This document shows, one piece after another, positions 16,580 to 25,883 of a DNA stretch of 56,088 nucleotides (the stretch's first letter is position 1; the number at the start of each line of letters is the position of its first letter). The notes under the pieces were generated by a model, which did no database searches, was not told the origin of the DNA, and saw only the letters and a list, made by a program, of their open reading frames with translations. Location of the stretch: contig NZHD01000039.1 of assembly GCA_002691205.1 (NCBI GenBank), positions 1 through 56,088 of the forward strand. The letters are read 5' to 3'. The translations under genes and the position numbers were made by a program. Source of the DNA: Deltaproteobacteria bacterium. Its GTDB lineage: Bacteria > Myxococcota_A > UBA9160 > UBA4427.

Positions 16580-18469
16580 CTAGCGAATTTCCTTCACGGC
16601 TCTGGCCGCAGCATCGATAGCTGAATGCAGATAGGCGTTCGCTTCGGAATCACTGTTGGCGATGCTGATGTTTCCGATGGCCTTTCTGCCCTTTTCGTGA
16701 GGCGCTTCGCCTTCCTCCCATTCGGGGTCGTAGAGTTCCATGTACTCATACGCGTAGCCATGGGGCCAGCGATTGACTGTGATGGCTTCGACGTCTCTTT
16801 CGCTGTCGAAGCCGGCCTTTCCGAACATGGCATTGAGTTGACTCTTGATTTCCGACTCGTATTCGGAAAAGGGAGTGCGGTAGATCCGATGACGTCCGAG
16901 CAGGAGAAGTTCGCGGCCCGTTTGGCTTCCATTATTGCGAGGGGAAGGGGCGTGGGCCATCCAAAGCACGCCGGGCTCACCTTCTTTGGGTTTCCCGTTG
17001 TAGGAACCGAGAGAGACCGGGGGGGCTGTGGCCACCGCCGCGTAGAAACTGCCGGGGCAGATGAAGCCGCTGGAATTCTGATCGAGGATAGGCCTAACGT
17101 CCTTGATCAACACGTTGGCCATAACAAGGGGCACCTTGACCCCGTAGTTGAGACTCTCTTTCTGGTCGTCGCCTACTTCAGGTACGATGTAGGGGATCAT
17201 CTTGTTGTAGCCCGCAAAGATGCATTTCTTTGCACGAACCATGTAGGCGCGCCCATCTTCGACATACGAGACCTCGACCTGATCGTCGACGTTGGTGAGA
17301 TTGACGACAGTGCTGTTCAGGCGGATTCGAACCGATGCCCCGGCCTGGTCGAGTCGGCTGTAGTCGAATCGAGCCTCCATGATGTCGTCCATGGTATTCC
17401 CGGGAGCGACGTCGGGGTTGAGCTTGCGGACCAAGAGCCTGGCGATGGAAGCGTTCCCGTCTGCGAACAAAGGGCTTCGGTACCCGCTGGCCAGAGAGCT
17501 GATGATCTTGTTCGCGATTTGCCCCGTGTAGCCGATGCTTCTGAGTCCGGGGCTACCGCCCATCAACGCTTCGCTGACAGAGACGTTTTCGATGCCGAGG
17601 CCCCAGATGAGTTGGTTGAGTGGATTGAACAGGCCGGCAGTAGCCAGGTCGAGGCCCGCGCGTTCTGTAAGGAATGTTTCGTAGGAGGTTGTTTCAATGT
17701 ATTCCTTGGTTTCAAGGAGTGACAGATCCCCAAGCAGGTCTTTCTCTCCCCCGATGAGTTGGCTCAGCCTCTTCTGCTGCAAAGGGGGAAGTCCGAGCTT
17801 CTTGACGTTCTCTTCGTAATCGCCCCGGGCCCACCATGTATTCTGCCACTTGGCTGTGACGATCTTGTTCCTACCGTATTGCTGGGCATTCAGGAAGTAG
17901 CTGGAGTTCGTGTCGGGTTGCGCGAGCATGAATTCCTGTTCACGTGCGTCATCGAGTTTCTCGAGATCAACCCCGAGATCCGACATCACGCTGCTGACCG
18001 TTTCGCTGAATTCGTCTTGTTCAAGATTGAGGCTACCGCCCACTCCGAGCAGCATCTGGCCGCCGGATTCGAATTCATTGCGTTTCGCATGCCCGCCGAA
18101 ATCGTCATGGTTTTCAAGAATCAGGATCCGGGCATCCGGACCGGCTTCCTTCTGATAAAGGTAGGCCGCGGTGAGGCCGCTGATGCCCGCCCCGACGATG
18201 ACAAGATCGTATTCCTCTTTGAGCGGCGTGTACTCGGTGGGTTTCTGTCCTCCCCAAGCCAGGGCATGGGCGACTTCGAAAGAGCCCTTGTGGCTCCCCC
18301 GCATACCGGTCAACGAAGGAGGGTAGTAGTCGGAGGGGCGGCCAGCGGGGATGGATCCGGAAGGACCTTCATCCAGAGCGAGAAGGTCTCGGGAGGAAAG
18401 TGTGGCTCCAGTCGCGAGGGTGGCCGCTGCGCCATTCAGGAAATCTCTTCGCGTGATATTTTTCTTCAT
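16580..18469 (-). CDS. Tat-exported spermidine-dehydrogenase-like flavoprotein, copy 1
   Basis: The 629-residue protein begins with a twin-arginine signal (TRRDFLNG, 6-13). The conserved YYPPSLTGMRGSH (48-60) follows, then a Rossmann FAD site GAGISG (93-98) and the family hallmark NHDDFGGHAKRNEF (120-133). The C-terminus has VNRWPHGYAYEY and ends ISIANSDSEANAYLHSAIDAAARAV. This pattern matches spermidine dehydrogenase SpdH of Pseudomonas, which oxidatively cleaves polyamines. Actual substrates of divergent members are not established. It is the last gene of a minus-strand array, 65 bases after the acyl-CoA synthetase. It is one of three paralogs within 11 kb. Confidence 0.88.
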   Translation of the reverse strand: MKKNITRRDFLNGAAATLATGATLSSRDLLALDEGPSGSIPAGRPSDYYPPSLTGMRGSHKGSFEVAHALAWGGQKPTEYTPLKEEYDLVIVGAGISGLTAAYLYQKEAGPDARILILENHDDFGGHAKRNEFESGGQMLLGVGGSLNLEQDEFSETVSSVMSDLGVDLEKLDDAREQEFMLAQPDTNSSYFLNAQQYGRNKIVTAKWQNTWWARGDYEENVKKLGLPPLQQKRLSQLIGGEKDLLGDLSLLETKEYIETTSYETFLTERAGLDLATAGLFNPLNQLIWGLGIENVSVSEALMGGSPGLRSIGYTGQIANKIISSLASGYRSPLFADGNASIARLLVRKLNPDVAPGNTMDDIMEARFDYSRLDQAGASVRIRLNSTVVNLTNVDDQVEVSYVEDGRAYMVRAKKCIFAGYNKMIPYIVPEVGDDQKESLNYGVKVPLVMANVLIKDVRPILDQNSSGFICPGSFYAAVATAPPVSLGSYNGKPKEGEPGVLWMAHAPSPRNNGSQTGRELLLLGRHRIYRTPFSEYESEIKSQLNAMFGKAGFDSERDVEAITVNRWPHGYAYEYMELYDPEWEEGEAPHEKGRKAIGNISIANSDSEANAYLHSAIDAAARAVKEIR

Positions 18470-18534
18470 GCGCGCACACTCTCTCTATTAGATTGATTTC
18501 CCCGGACTTTGCGTTTTGCGGACTTCGGCTCGGG

Positions 18535-20175
18535 TTATGCCGTCTGGGTCTGGGCAACGGCCTCGAGCTTCAGTTCGGCGATGGCTTGCTCTCGCATTTC
18601 GATCTTCCGGACCTTCCCGGTAACCGTCATAGGAAATTCCGACACGAACCGGATGTATTGAGGAACTTTAAAATGGGCAATCTTCCCATCACAGAAGGCC
18701 TTGACCTCGTCTTCACTTAGAGTGGCTCCCGACTCGAGTTGGATCCAGGCCATGATGACTTCGCCAAAGCGTTCGTCGGGCACCCCAATCACCTGGGCAT
18801 CGACAACATCGGGATGGGTGTAGAGGAACTCTTCGATCTCTCTTGGGTAGATGTTCTCGCCCCCTCGAATGATCATGTCCTTGAGGCGGCCCACGATGTT
18901 CACGTAGCCCTCTTCGTCCATGGTGGCGAGGTCGCCCGAATGCATCCAGCCTGATTCGTCGATGGCTTGTGCGGTCTTTTCGACATCCTCCCAGTAGCCG
19001 AGCATGACGTGGAATCCGCGGGTGCAGTATTCGCCTTCCTGCCCGCGTTGCATGGTTTCGCCGGTGGTGGGATCGACGATCTTGGCCTCGGCATGGGGCA
19101 GCACCCGGCCCACGGTTGTAACCCGGTGCTCCATGGAATCTGTGGCAGCGGTTTGTGTCGATACAGGTGAGGTTTCCGTCATGCCGTACGCAATCGTGAC
19201 TTCAGACATATTCATCACGTCGATCACCTTTCGCATGACCTCGACTGGACACGGGGATCCCGCCATGATTCCAGTTCGGAGTGATGAAAGGTCGAACTCC
19301 CCGATATTGGGCAGGCCGAGTTCTGCGATAAACATGGTGGGCACGCCATAAAGAGACGTGCACCCTTCACTCTGAACAGATTTCAGGACGGCTTCGGGGT
19401 CAAAGGTTGGAGAGGGAATCACCATGGTTGATCCCGTGGCTGAGCAGGCCAGGTTCCCCATCACCATGCCGAAGCAGTGGTAGAAGGGGACGGGAATACA
19501 GACGCGATCGGCCACCGTATGCATGCATGCTTCTGCGACCAGGAGCGCATCATTGAGGATATTGCGGTGACTGAGAGTGGCCCCTTTCGGGAAACCCGTT
19601 GTCCCCGAGGTGTATTGGATATTGATAGGGTCGGTGTTGGATAGGGAACGTCCCCGTTCGATGAGCACTTCTTCGCTAACGGAGCTTCCACCTTTTATTA
19701 GATTACTCCAGTCCGAAGTATCGAAGTAGACGACCTGCTGTAGCTTCGGAGTATTGGGTCTGACCGCCTCGATCATTTCTTTGTATTTCGAGGTGAGATA
19801 TTCAGTTCGCGTGACGAGAAGTCGACAACCCGATTGATTCAGTGCGTATTCGAGTTCGGAACTCCGGTAGGCTGGGTTCACATTGACTTGGATGGCGCCG
19901 ATCTTGGCCGTTGCAAACTGGATGTAGATCCACTCGGCGTAATTTGGGCTCCACATGCCGACCCGATCGCCCGCCTCGATTCCCAAGGCGATGAGGCCTT
20001 TGGCCACTTGGTCTACGGTCTTATTAAACTCGCTCCAGGTCTGGCGGATGGACTGGTGCGGGACAACGAGTGCTTCGTGATCGCCGTAGCGAGCGACGGT
20101 GGCCTCTAGGTTGGCTCCGATGGTTTGTTCGAGGAGGGCCGGTGTGTTGGCTCCTTGATCAATCGCGTTACTCAT
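18535..20175 (-). CDS. AMP-dependent acyl-CoA synthetase (FadD-like)
   Basis: The 546-residue ligase activates a carboxylic acid to its CoA thioester through an acyl-adenylate. The P-loop is [16 protein letters not shown], and other ANL signatures are [47 protein letters not shown] and the catalytic Lys in [12 protein letters not shown] choose the ATG at 20175 because AAGGTGA precedes it by six bases; a longer frame to 20265 adds a charged, unlikely N-terminus. It resembles medium/long-chain and terpenoid-acid ligases. It lies between the aldehyde dehydrogenase and SpdH-like gene 1 on the same strand, so aldehyde to acid to acyl-CoA is the natural order of steps. Confidence 0.93.
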   Translation of the reverse strand: MSNAIDQGANTPALLEQTIGANLEATVARYGDHEALVVPHQSIRQTWSEFNKTVDQVAKGLIALGIEAGDRVGMWSPNYAEWIYIQFATAKIGAIQVNVNPAYRSSELEYALNQSGCRLLVTRTEYLTSKYKEMIEAVRPNTPKLQQVVYFDTSDWSNLIKGGSSVSEEVLIERGRSLSNTDPINIQYTSGTTGFPKGATLSHRNILNDALLVAEACMHTVADRVCIPVPFYHCFGMVMGNLACSATGSTMVIPSPTFDPEAVLKSVQSEGCTSLYGVPTMFIAELGLPNIGEFDLSSLRTGIMAGSPCPVEVMRKVIDVMNMSEVTIAYGMTETSPVSTQTAATDSMEHRVTTVGRVLPHAEAKIVDPTTGETMQRGQEGEYCTRGFHVMLGYWEDVEKTAQAIDESGWMHSGDLATMDEEGYVNIVGRLKDMIIRGGENIYPREIEEFLYTHPDVVDAQVIGVPDERFGEVIMAWIQLESGATLSEDEVKAFCDGKIAHFKVPQYIRFVSEFPMTVTGKVRKIEMREQAIAELKLEAVAQTQTA

Positions 20176-20301
20176 AATTTCACCTTCACGACGGCTCGAT
20201 CGCTTTCGCTTTACTCCCTTGGAGGGGTCGAGTCGTATTTCTGTGCGGTTGTTTTCCGTGGCCACGGTCTGGACAGCCCATCGGCGCGGAGGTTGGGCGT
20301 A

Positions 20302-20346
20302 CCCAGGCGCTCTGCCTTTCTTCGAGAGGTCGGCAGGACGCCTGGG
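20302..20346. repeat. Strong 45-base hairpin between aldehyde dehydrogenase and CoA ligase genes
   Basis: CCCAGGCG (20302-20309) pairs with CGCCTGGG (20339-20346), and after a two-base mismatch CTGCC pairs with GGCAG. It lies 28 bases past the aldehyde dehydrogenase stop, inside the minus-strand array. No U-tract follows on the minus strand, so it is more likely an mRNA-stabilising or attenuating structure than a full terminator. Confidence 0.6.
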
Positions 20347-20374
20347 ATCTTTATTTGCCGCAAGGGCGAGTCAT

Positions 20375-21793
20375 TTATTTCTTGACCGTGATGGTCTGAC
20401 TGTTCGTGTATTCAGAAAGTCCCTCGAGTGAGTTCTCGACTCCCATGCCAGACTGTTTGTGGCCGCCGAAGGGAATATTAGGAGCAAATTGATGCATTTC
20501 ATTGATCCAGATGGTCCCGGTCTCAAGCCGTTCGGCCACTGATCTTGCTCGTTTGAGATCCTTGCCCCAGACCGATCCAGCTAGGCCGTACTCACTGTCG
20601 TTGGCTCGCTTGACGACATCGTCTTCGTCCTTCCACTTGAGAAGCGGGAGGACTGGACCGAAGGGCTCTTCCTTGACGATACGCGAGTCATCGGCCGGAT
20701 TGTCGACCAGCGTCACGGGGATGAAATATCCGGGCCCGTCATCGACTTCTCCCCCAAGCGGAATGGAGGCTCCTGATCGCTTGGTGTCGGCCAGAAGATC
20801 GCGGATCTTGTCGTACTGGGGTTTATTTTGAATCGGACCGAGAAGGGTGTCGGCCTCGGCTCCGTTTCCGACCTTCACGTTTTTGGCATATTCGATCAAT
20901 TCACTCAGAACTTCATCGTAGACGTCTTCGTGAACGTAGAGTCGCTTGGCGGCAACACAGAACTGCGCGCTGTTGGCGAAGGCTCCCCAGAAGAGCGGCT
21001 CGGCCACTTCCTTCGCATCCACGTCGGGCAGAACGATGGCGGCATCGTTGCCTCCGCACTCCAGCGTGACTCGCTTCATATGCTCGGAAGCGCTCCGCAT
21101 GACGGCTTTACCCGTTTCGGTGGATCCAGTAAAGGAGATCTTGGCAATTTCAGGATGTGATGTCATCCATTTGCCGAGTTCATCACCTCCAGAAATGACG
21201 TTCAGCACGCCGGCTGGGAACACCTTTCGCGCGAGCTCGCCAAGTTTCAGTGTGCAGAGTGGGGTAAAGGGAGACGGCTTGAGGACCATCGTGTTACCGG
21301 CCAGCAAGGCGGGCGCAATCTTCCAGACGGCGAGGAGAATGGGGAAATTCCATGGCGTAATCCCTCCGACGACACCTAGGGCAGTGCGGCGCACGAAGAC
21401 CGTATGTTCTTCATTGTCTTCGATGATCTCTTCCGGCAGAGCCTGCTCCGAGATCCCGGCGCACCAAGCTGCGGAGCCACCGACTTCGAATTCGGCCCCG
21501 TCTCGGCCCTTCCCCTGCTCGGTGGTCAGCAGTGCCATGAGTTCTTCGCCATGGGCTTCAATGGCTTTTCCGAATGCGCGGATCATCTCCTGTCGCTCCG
21601 AGACCGGTCGGCGGCTCCATTCAGGAAAGGCGTTTCGGGCCGCCGTGACCGCTTCTTCAAGATGGTCGCGAGTGGCGTCTGGAAAAGTCGCAATCGCCTC
21701 TTCTGTGGCCGGGTTGATGGCTTCCAACTCAACGTGGGAGGAAACCGATTTGCCGTCGATGGTCATCGTGAAATCATTGTTGAAAGTGGTCAT
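20375..21793 (-). CDS. NAD(P)-dependent aldehyde dehydrogenase
   Basis: The 472-residue ALDH-superfamily enzyme oxidises an aldehyde to the acid. Signatures are GGITPWNFPI, KPSPFTP, FTGSTETGK, the general base in LECGGND and the catalytic Cys in NSAQFCVAAKRLYV. In that last motif the usual GQ-x-C is AQFC, a common variant. The C-terminus has FGGHKQSGMG, as in succinate-semialdehyde and aromatic/terpenoid aldehyde dehydrogenases. GGAG nine bases upstream supports the ATG at 21793 over 21808. In this array it could oxidise geranial-type aldehydes from the GeoA-like enzyme, or aminoaldehydes from the SpdH-like flavoproteins; sequence alone does not decide. Confidence 0.93.
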   Translation of the reverse strand: MTTFNNDFTMTIDGKSVSSHVELEAINPATEEAIATFPDATRDHLEEAVTAARNAFPEWSRRPVSERQEMIRAFGKAIEAHGEELMALLTTEQGKGRDGAEFEVGGSAAWCAGISEQALPEEIIEDNEEHTVFVRRTALGVVGGITPWNFPILLAVWKIAPALLAGNTMVLKPSPFTPLCTLKLGELARKVFPAGVLNVISGGDELGKWMTSHPEIAKISFTGSTETGKAVMRSASEHMKRVTLECGGNDAAIVLPDVDAKEVAEPLFWGAFANSAQFCVAAKRLYVHEDVYDEVLSELIEYAKNVKVGNGAEADTLLGPIQNKPQYDKIRDLLADTKRSGASIPLGGEVDDGPGYFIPVTLVDNPADDSRIVKEEPFGPVLPLLKWKDEDDVVKRANDSEYGLAGSVWGKDLKRARSVAERLETGTIWINEMHQFAPNIPFGGHKQSGMGVENSLEGLSEYTNSQTITVKK

Positions 21794-21848
21794 GCGATTC
21801 TTCTCCATGAAATAATTTGGGTTAAGGGGTAGAAATTATTTTCGCTGT

Positions 21849-22571
21849 CTAAGCGGAGCCTTTGTCCTGGATTGTGGCCGGACTCCGAAATAGGAAGAAG
21901 GCGGCAATGGTGGCCACGAGGAGCATTGCGGCGGCTGCCATCAATGAGTCGCTGATCTGGGGGCGACCGATTGAACCCGCGAGAATGAAGGCAACGAGCA
22001 CATTGTAGATCACGCCAAACAAACCCAAGACAATGCCAATGATCTTGGCGCTCAAAGGCCCTCGGGTCATGGGGATGCAAACGAGCAGGGCGAATACGCT
22101 GTAGAGCCAAAATCCGAGGAAGTCAAACGAGGTGTAGAGCGAGTATGGGACTGTGACGTTCAGGAGCGGCAGGAGCCCCTGGGCCATTTCGTATCCCGTC
22201 GATTGCGTGGCAATGGCTTCAGAGAGCATGGGGATGGTCCAGACGGCTATGAACTTAGGAATCAAGAAGGCCATCGTGGCGAAGGCGATCAGGATGGCAG
22301 ACAGCAACGCGCGCAACGGATTCCAGCGTGCGATGTACCAGGCCATGGCCGCGAGCATCGCGGAGAGGGCGAGCATAGAGGCGATCTGATTGGTCCATGA
22401 AAGGATGAAGAGGCCGGAATTCGCATTCAGCCAGTCCACACGATCAGCCAATGTGGCTTCGTATGCGTTCGGAACATCGAGAGGCAAGAAGACGCTGATC
22501 AGGGTCGTTGCGACTATGAGGACCGCTGACCAGAAGCCGGCTTGCTGGATCTGTTCATCAAGTTTTTTCAA
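21849..22571 (-). CDS. Integral membrane protein of unknown function
   Basis: The 240-residue protein has about six hydrophobic helices (FWSAVLIVATTLISVFL near the start, AAMLLVATIAAFFLF near the end) and an unusual periplasmic-type loop containing DRVDWLNANSGLF. It resembles small DUF4386-like membrane proteins. The start appears to be a TTG at 22571, with only a weak ribosome site; no nearby ATG keeps the first helix. It lies between SpdH-like gene 2 and the aldehyde dehydrogenase on the same strand. A membrane partner or transporter for that array is possible, but nothing in the sequence proves it. Confidence 0.75.
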   Translation of the reverse strand: MKKLDEQIQQAGFWSAVLIVATTLISVFLPLDVPNAYEATLADRVDWLNANSGLFILSWTNQIASMLALSAMLAAMAWYIARWNPLRALLSAILIAFATMAFLIPKFIAVWTIPMLSEAIATQSTGYEMAQGLLPLLNVTVPYSLYTSFDFLGFWLYSVFALLVCIPMTRGPLSAKIIGIVLGLFGVIYNVLVAFILAGSIGRPQISDSLMAAAAMLLVATIAAFFLFRSPATIQDKGSA

Positions 22572-22619
22572 GAGGTCTCGATTCAGGTTGGGGTTTGTCG
22601 GCGGCCAATACTGATGAGG

Positions 22620-22635
22620 GGATGGGTGCCCATCC
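22620..22635. repeat. Perfect GC-rich inverted repeat upstream of the membrane-protein gene
   Basis: GGATGGG-TG-CCCATCC is a 7-base perfect inverted repeat with a two-base centre, 48 bases before the TTG start at 22571 and 124 bases after the stop of SpdH-like gene 2. It may be an operator or a short RNA hairpin within the array. Confidence 0.45.
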
Positions 22636-22759
22636 GTCTGTCGGCTTCATTTAAAGGGTACAATAATTTGGATCGTTACAGCAAGACTCGGGAGCTCTTC
22701 ATCAAGCCGGTTCGAACTCCATCGTGTTGTCCATTCTGACTTTTTCGCCTTCTCTGGCC

Positions 22760-24634
22760 TCAACTGATTTCCTCGACGGCGCGGGCTCCAGAGTCGATGG
22801 CAGCCTGAACAGAGGCACTGGCATGGGAATCCGAGTTAGCGATGCTGATGCGCCCAACGGGCTGCCGGCCCAATTCATGCGGTGCTTGACCCTCTTCCCA
22901 ATCGGGGTCGAAGAGCTGCAGGTAGGCATAGCTGTAGCCATGAGACCAGCGGTTGACCGTGATGGCGCTGATATCGCGGTTCGCATCGAACCCATTGCTT
23001 CCGAACATGGATGTCAGCTGATTCTTGACGCCGCTCTCGTACTCCTCGAAGGGCATTCGGTATAGGCTGTGGCGTCCAAGGCGGTATATGTCGCGTGCCG
23101 TCTGCCCTTTTTGTCGTCGGGGTGCGGGTGCGTGAGACATCCATAGAACCAGGGGTTCGCTCCCTTGGCCGCTTTGCGTGTAGTTTCCCAGATTGACGGG
23201 AGGCGCTTTGGTGACCACCGAGTAGAAACTTCCAGGGCAGTGGTACTGGGCCGGTCCCGCCGCATTGACTGAGGCCCCGCTTCGAAGCAGGACGTTGGTC
23301 ATGACCAGGGGGACCTTGACGCCGTATTTCAGGTTCTGCTTCTGTTCCTCAGGCATCTCCGGGCAGAGGTGGGGGATGAGTCCGTTGTAACAGGCGAGGA
23401 TGGCGTTCTTGGCTCGGACTTTGTACGCCTCGCCGTTCTGGACGTAGGCAACTTCGACAGCCTGATCTTCGTTCTTGACGTTGACCGCCGTGCTGTTGAG
23501 CCGGATGCGAACCGGGGTGCCCTCTTGATCGAGCTGGCTGTAGTCGAAGGGCGCATCGATGACATCTTCCATCGAGTTCCCCGGAGCGACACTGGGAATC
23601 AACCTCCGCACCATCATGCGTGTAATGGACGCGTTGCCGTCGGGGAAGAGGGGAAGTCGTATGTACTCTTTAGCGCGTCCGAGCAGGTAGTTTCCCATTT
23701 TGCCCAGGGTTCCCACGCTCCGCATGCCCGGATAGCCCAGGAGGAGGGCTTCGCCTACGGAGGATGAGTCCGTCCCAAACCCCATGAAGATCTTATGGTA
23801 CGGGTCGAAGAGTTGGATGGTTTCGTTTGAGAGGCCGGCCTTCTGACGGAGGAATTCTTCGTAGGGAGTACTTTCGATATACTGCTTTGTCTCCATGATG
23901 GAGAGATGCTCAAGCAAGTCTGTTTTGCCCTCGGCCACGGCAATCAGACGCTCCTGTTGTTCTGAGGGGAGGCCCAGGGCGTTCACGAGCGGTCGGCACT
24001 GTGAGCCTCCCCGCCAGGCGTTGGCCCAGTCTCCATGAACGATCCGGTTCTGTCCGTAGGTGTCCTGGTTCAGGAAATAGCCAGCTTGCGCATCGACATC
24101 CGAGAGCAGGTAACCGGGCTCGCGAGCGGCATCAAGGCGTTCGAGATCGAGGCCGACTTCCCCAAGCACGCGTTCCGCTGTGTCGCTGAAGGACAGAGTT
24201 TCGAGATTCACACTGCCTCCGACCCCAAGAAGCGTGCGTCCTCCGGCCTCGAATTCGTTGCGTTTCGCGTGCCCTCCAAAGTCATCGTGGTTGTCGAGGA
24301 TCAGGATCTTCTTGTCGGTTCCGGCCTGCTGCTGATAGAGGTAGGCTGCGCTGAGTCCGCTGATTCCGCCTCCCACGATGATCAGGTCGTAGGTTTCCTG
24401 GAGCGGGGTGTAGTGGGCCGGTTTTTCTCCCCGCCAAGCCAGGGAATGGGCGACCTCGTATGAGCCTTCATGGCTGCCCCGCAATCCCGTACGGGCGGGC
24501 GGGTAGTCGCCCGCGGAGGGAAGATTGCTTGCTGGCTTCTTGCTGCCCATGGCCAGGAGGTCCTTGGGGCCAAGGGTCGCTCCTGCCGCGACGGTGACGG
24601 CCGCGCCGTTCAAGAAGTCTCGTCGTGTGATCAT
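22760..24634 (-). CDS. Tat-exported spermidine-dehydrogenase-like flavoprotein, copy 2
   Basis: The 624-residue paralog of the gene at 16580-18469 has a Tat signal TRRDFLNG (3-10), then DYPPARTGLRGSH (43-55), FAD loop GGGISG (88-93), NHDDFGGHAKRNEF, and FPDGNASITRMMVRRLIPSV in the middle. The C-terminus is VNRWSHGYSYAYLQLFDPDWEEGQAPHELG followed by ISIANSDSHASASVQAAIDSG. WSHGYSY and the IANSD motif match what I recall of Pseudomonas SpdH. It is 30 bases downstream of the alpha/beta hydrolase, almost certainly in one transcript. The three copies share N- and C-terminal blocks but differ in the middle, where substrate contacts would be expected. Confidence 0.88.
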   Translation of the reverse strand: MITRRDFLNGAAVTVAAGATLGPKDLLAMGSKKPASNLPSAGDYPPARTGLRGSHEGSYEVAHSLAWRGEKPAHYTPLQETYDLIIVGGGISGLSAAYLYQQQAGTDKKILILDNHDDFGGHAKRNEFEAGGRTLLGVGGSVNLETLSFSDTAERVLGEVGLDLERLDAAREPGYLLSDVDAQAGYFLNQDTYGQNRIVHGDWANAWRGGSQCRPLVNALGLPSEQQERLIAVAEGKTDLLEHLSIMETKQYIESTPYEEFLRQKAGLSNETIQLFDPYHKIFMGFGTDSSSVGEALLLGYPGMRSVGTLGKMGNYLLGRAKEYIRLPLFPDGNASITRMMVRRLIPSVAPGNSMEDVIDAPFDYSQLDQEGTPVRIRLNSTAVNVKNEDQAVEVAYVQNGEAYKVRAKNAILACYNGLIPHLCPEMPEEQKQNLKYGVKVPLVMTNVLLRSGASVNAAGPAQYHCPGSFYSVVTKAPPVNLGNYTQSGQGSEPLVLWMSHAPAPRRQKGQTARDIYRLGRHSLYRMPFEEYESGVKNQLTSMFGSNGFDANRDISAITVNRWSHGYSYAYLQLFDPDWEEGQAPHELGRQPVGRISIANSDSHASASVQAAIDSGARAVEEIS

Positions 24635-24664
24635 GAAAATACCCGCTTTCCGAAGAGAATTCCT

Positions 24665-25702
24665 TCAGGATCGGTCAATGTAGACGTTAGGGACGCGGTG
24701 GGTTGGGCCAACGGGGTCTGTTTGCAGGTGGTCCCTTTTTGCCCATCCGCTTTGATCGGGTGAAACGCCCATCCGGCTCTTGATCACTTCGGCGACCAGG
24801 GCGGGTTCTTCTTGTGGAAGGAAGTGGCCTGCATCGATATGCACCGATTCGGCCTTAAGAGCTTCAATCTGCGCTTGGTGAGACTCCTCGGGGAATGGGC
24901 TTTGGAGGCCTCGCAGCAGGGTGCAGTGCGTACCCGCAGCAGGAATCTCGGCCAGTCTTTGCTCGAGCCCGTCCGCTCTCATGTTCCATAAGGCGGCGGC
25001 GTGGTAACCCGCTTCCGTTTCTGCTGAGCAGCTGAGCTCAAATTGTCCGTCTTCTCTTTTTGAAAGGCCCCATTGAGCAAAGGCCCGGAGAGATTCAAGT
25101 GTGAAGCGGTCAAAAGGCCTCTTCTGGCGATAGTGTGAAATGAGTTCTTGTCTGTTCAGCCAGACGCTCCGGCGTTTGGCTGCGTTCTCATAAAGCCCTC
25201 GAACTCTTCGGTTTAATATCTCTGGTTCCATCGGGGCGGCTGCCCCTTCGCAGATCATCAGCCCTTCGAAGAAGCCTGGCCGCTTGATGGCCGCACGTAG
25301 GAGCGCCCCGCCTCCCAGGGAGTGGCCAAAACCGTAAGCGGACTGGACGCCGAGGGCGTCCAGCATGGACAGCGCATCACTCGCGAGAGTCTCGTAACTG
25401 AACTCAGATTTTTTTATGGGCGGTGAGGATCCGCCGTGCCCGCGGAGGTCCACCGCGATGGGTCGACAAAAGTGGCGGATACGCAGGGCGAGAGGTTGGA
25501 ATGCGCCTGAGCAGAGACCGCCCGCGTGCAGCATGAGGAGCACGGGATTTCGGCCGCCCCAATCCAGCGCGGAGATGGTTTTCCCTCCTCGGTGGAGGAG
25601 GTGGATCTCGGGCTCCATGGGTCCTGAAGCTCGCTTTAAACCCACTCTCCAACGGATCGATCTCGCGATGTCCGAAGTTTCGTATTTTAGCCCTGTGCTC
25701 AT
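24665..25702 (-). CDS. Alpha/beta-fold hydrolase
   Basis: The 345-residue protein has LLMLHAGGLCSGAFQPLA (oxyanion-hole HxGG), AVDLRGHGGSS, and the nucleophile elbow GHSLGG with Ser128. A C-terminal catalytic His lies in DAGHFLPQEEP. These are typical of esterases, amidases or meta-cleavage-product hydrolases. It is the first gene of the minus-strand array and faces SpdH-like gene 3 across a 181-base promoter region with the shared palindrome. The ATG at 25702 has a poor ribosome site; the ATG at 25618 (after AGGA) would remove 28 residues and start close to the usual family N-terminus. A role in releasing an acid or amine from an ester or amide is possible. Confidence 0.85.
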   Translation of the reverse strand: MSTGLKYETSDIARSIRWRVGLKRASGPMEPEIHLLHRGGKTISALDWGGRNPVLLMLHAGGLCSGAFQPLALRIRHFCRPIAVDLRGHGGSSPPIKKSEFSYETLASDALSMLDALGVQSAYGFGHSLGGGALLRAAIKRPGFFEGLMICEGAAAPMEPEILNRRVRGLYENAAKRRSVWLNRQELISHYRQKRPFDRFTLESLRAFAQWGLSKREDGQFELSCSAETEAGYHAAALWNMRADGLEQRLAEIPAAGTHCTLLRGLQSPFPEESHQAQIEALKAESVHIDAGHFLPQEEPALVAEVIKSRMGVSPDQSGWAKRDHLQTDPVGPTHRVPNVYIDRS

Positions 25703-25843
25703 GACTTTTTACCGAACTATATAAAGAAGGACGATGCAGCCGCTGTCCGCGATGAGCCGGGTGCGTCCTCTCAAATCCGTTCTCTTTTCTCAGTCATTTC
25801 GCTTTGCTGCGACGCGGTTGACTTGAGGCAATACATCCTACAG

Positions 25844-25859
25844 CATGTCAATTGACATG
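25844..25859 (+). promoter_or_regulatory. Operator palindrome upstream of SpdH-like gene 3
   Basis: CATGTCAATTGACATG is a perfect 16-base palindrome, preceded by AG and followed by TAAA as at the TonB receptor site. On the plus strand TTGACT (25818-25823) lies 17 bases from CAGCAT (25841-25846), which overlaps the palindrome by three bases. This is the same geometry as at the receptor promoter. The site ends 24 bases before the ATG. Because the region is divergent, the bound regulator could also affect the alpha/beta hydrolase array. Confidence 0.75.
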
Positions 25860-25883
25860 TAAAATGGTATTTAGGAGAGCGTT

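Noticed and set aside
16625..18496. Plus-strand frames of 365 and 245 codons opposite SpdH-like gene 1
   Set aside because: They are mirror frames of a conserved flavoprotein, with no start signal or recognisable domain.
22690..22730. GGTTCGAA resembling a tRNA T-loop
   Set aside because: The flanks cannot form a T-stem, and no acceptor or anticodon arm is found.
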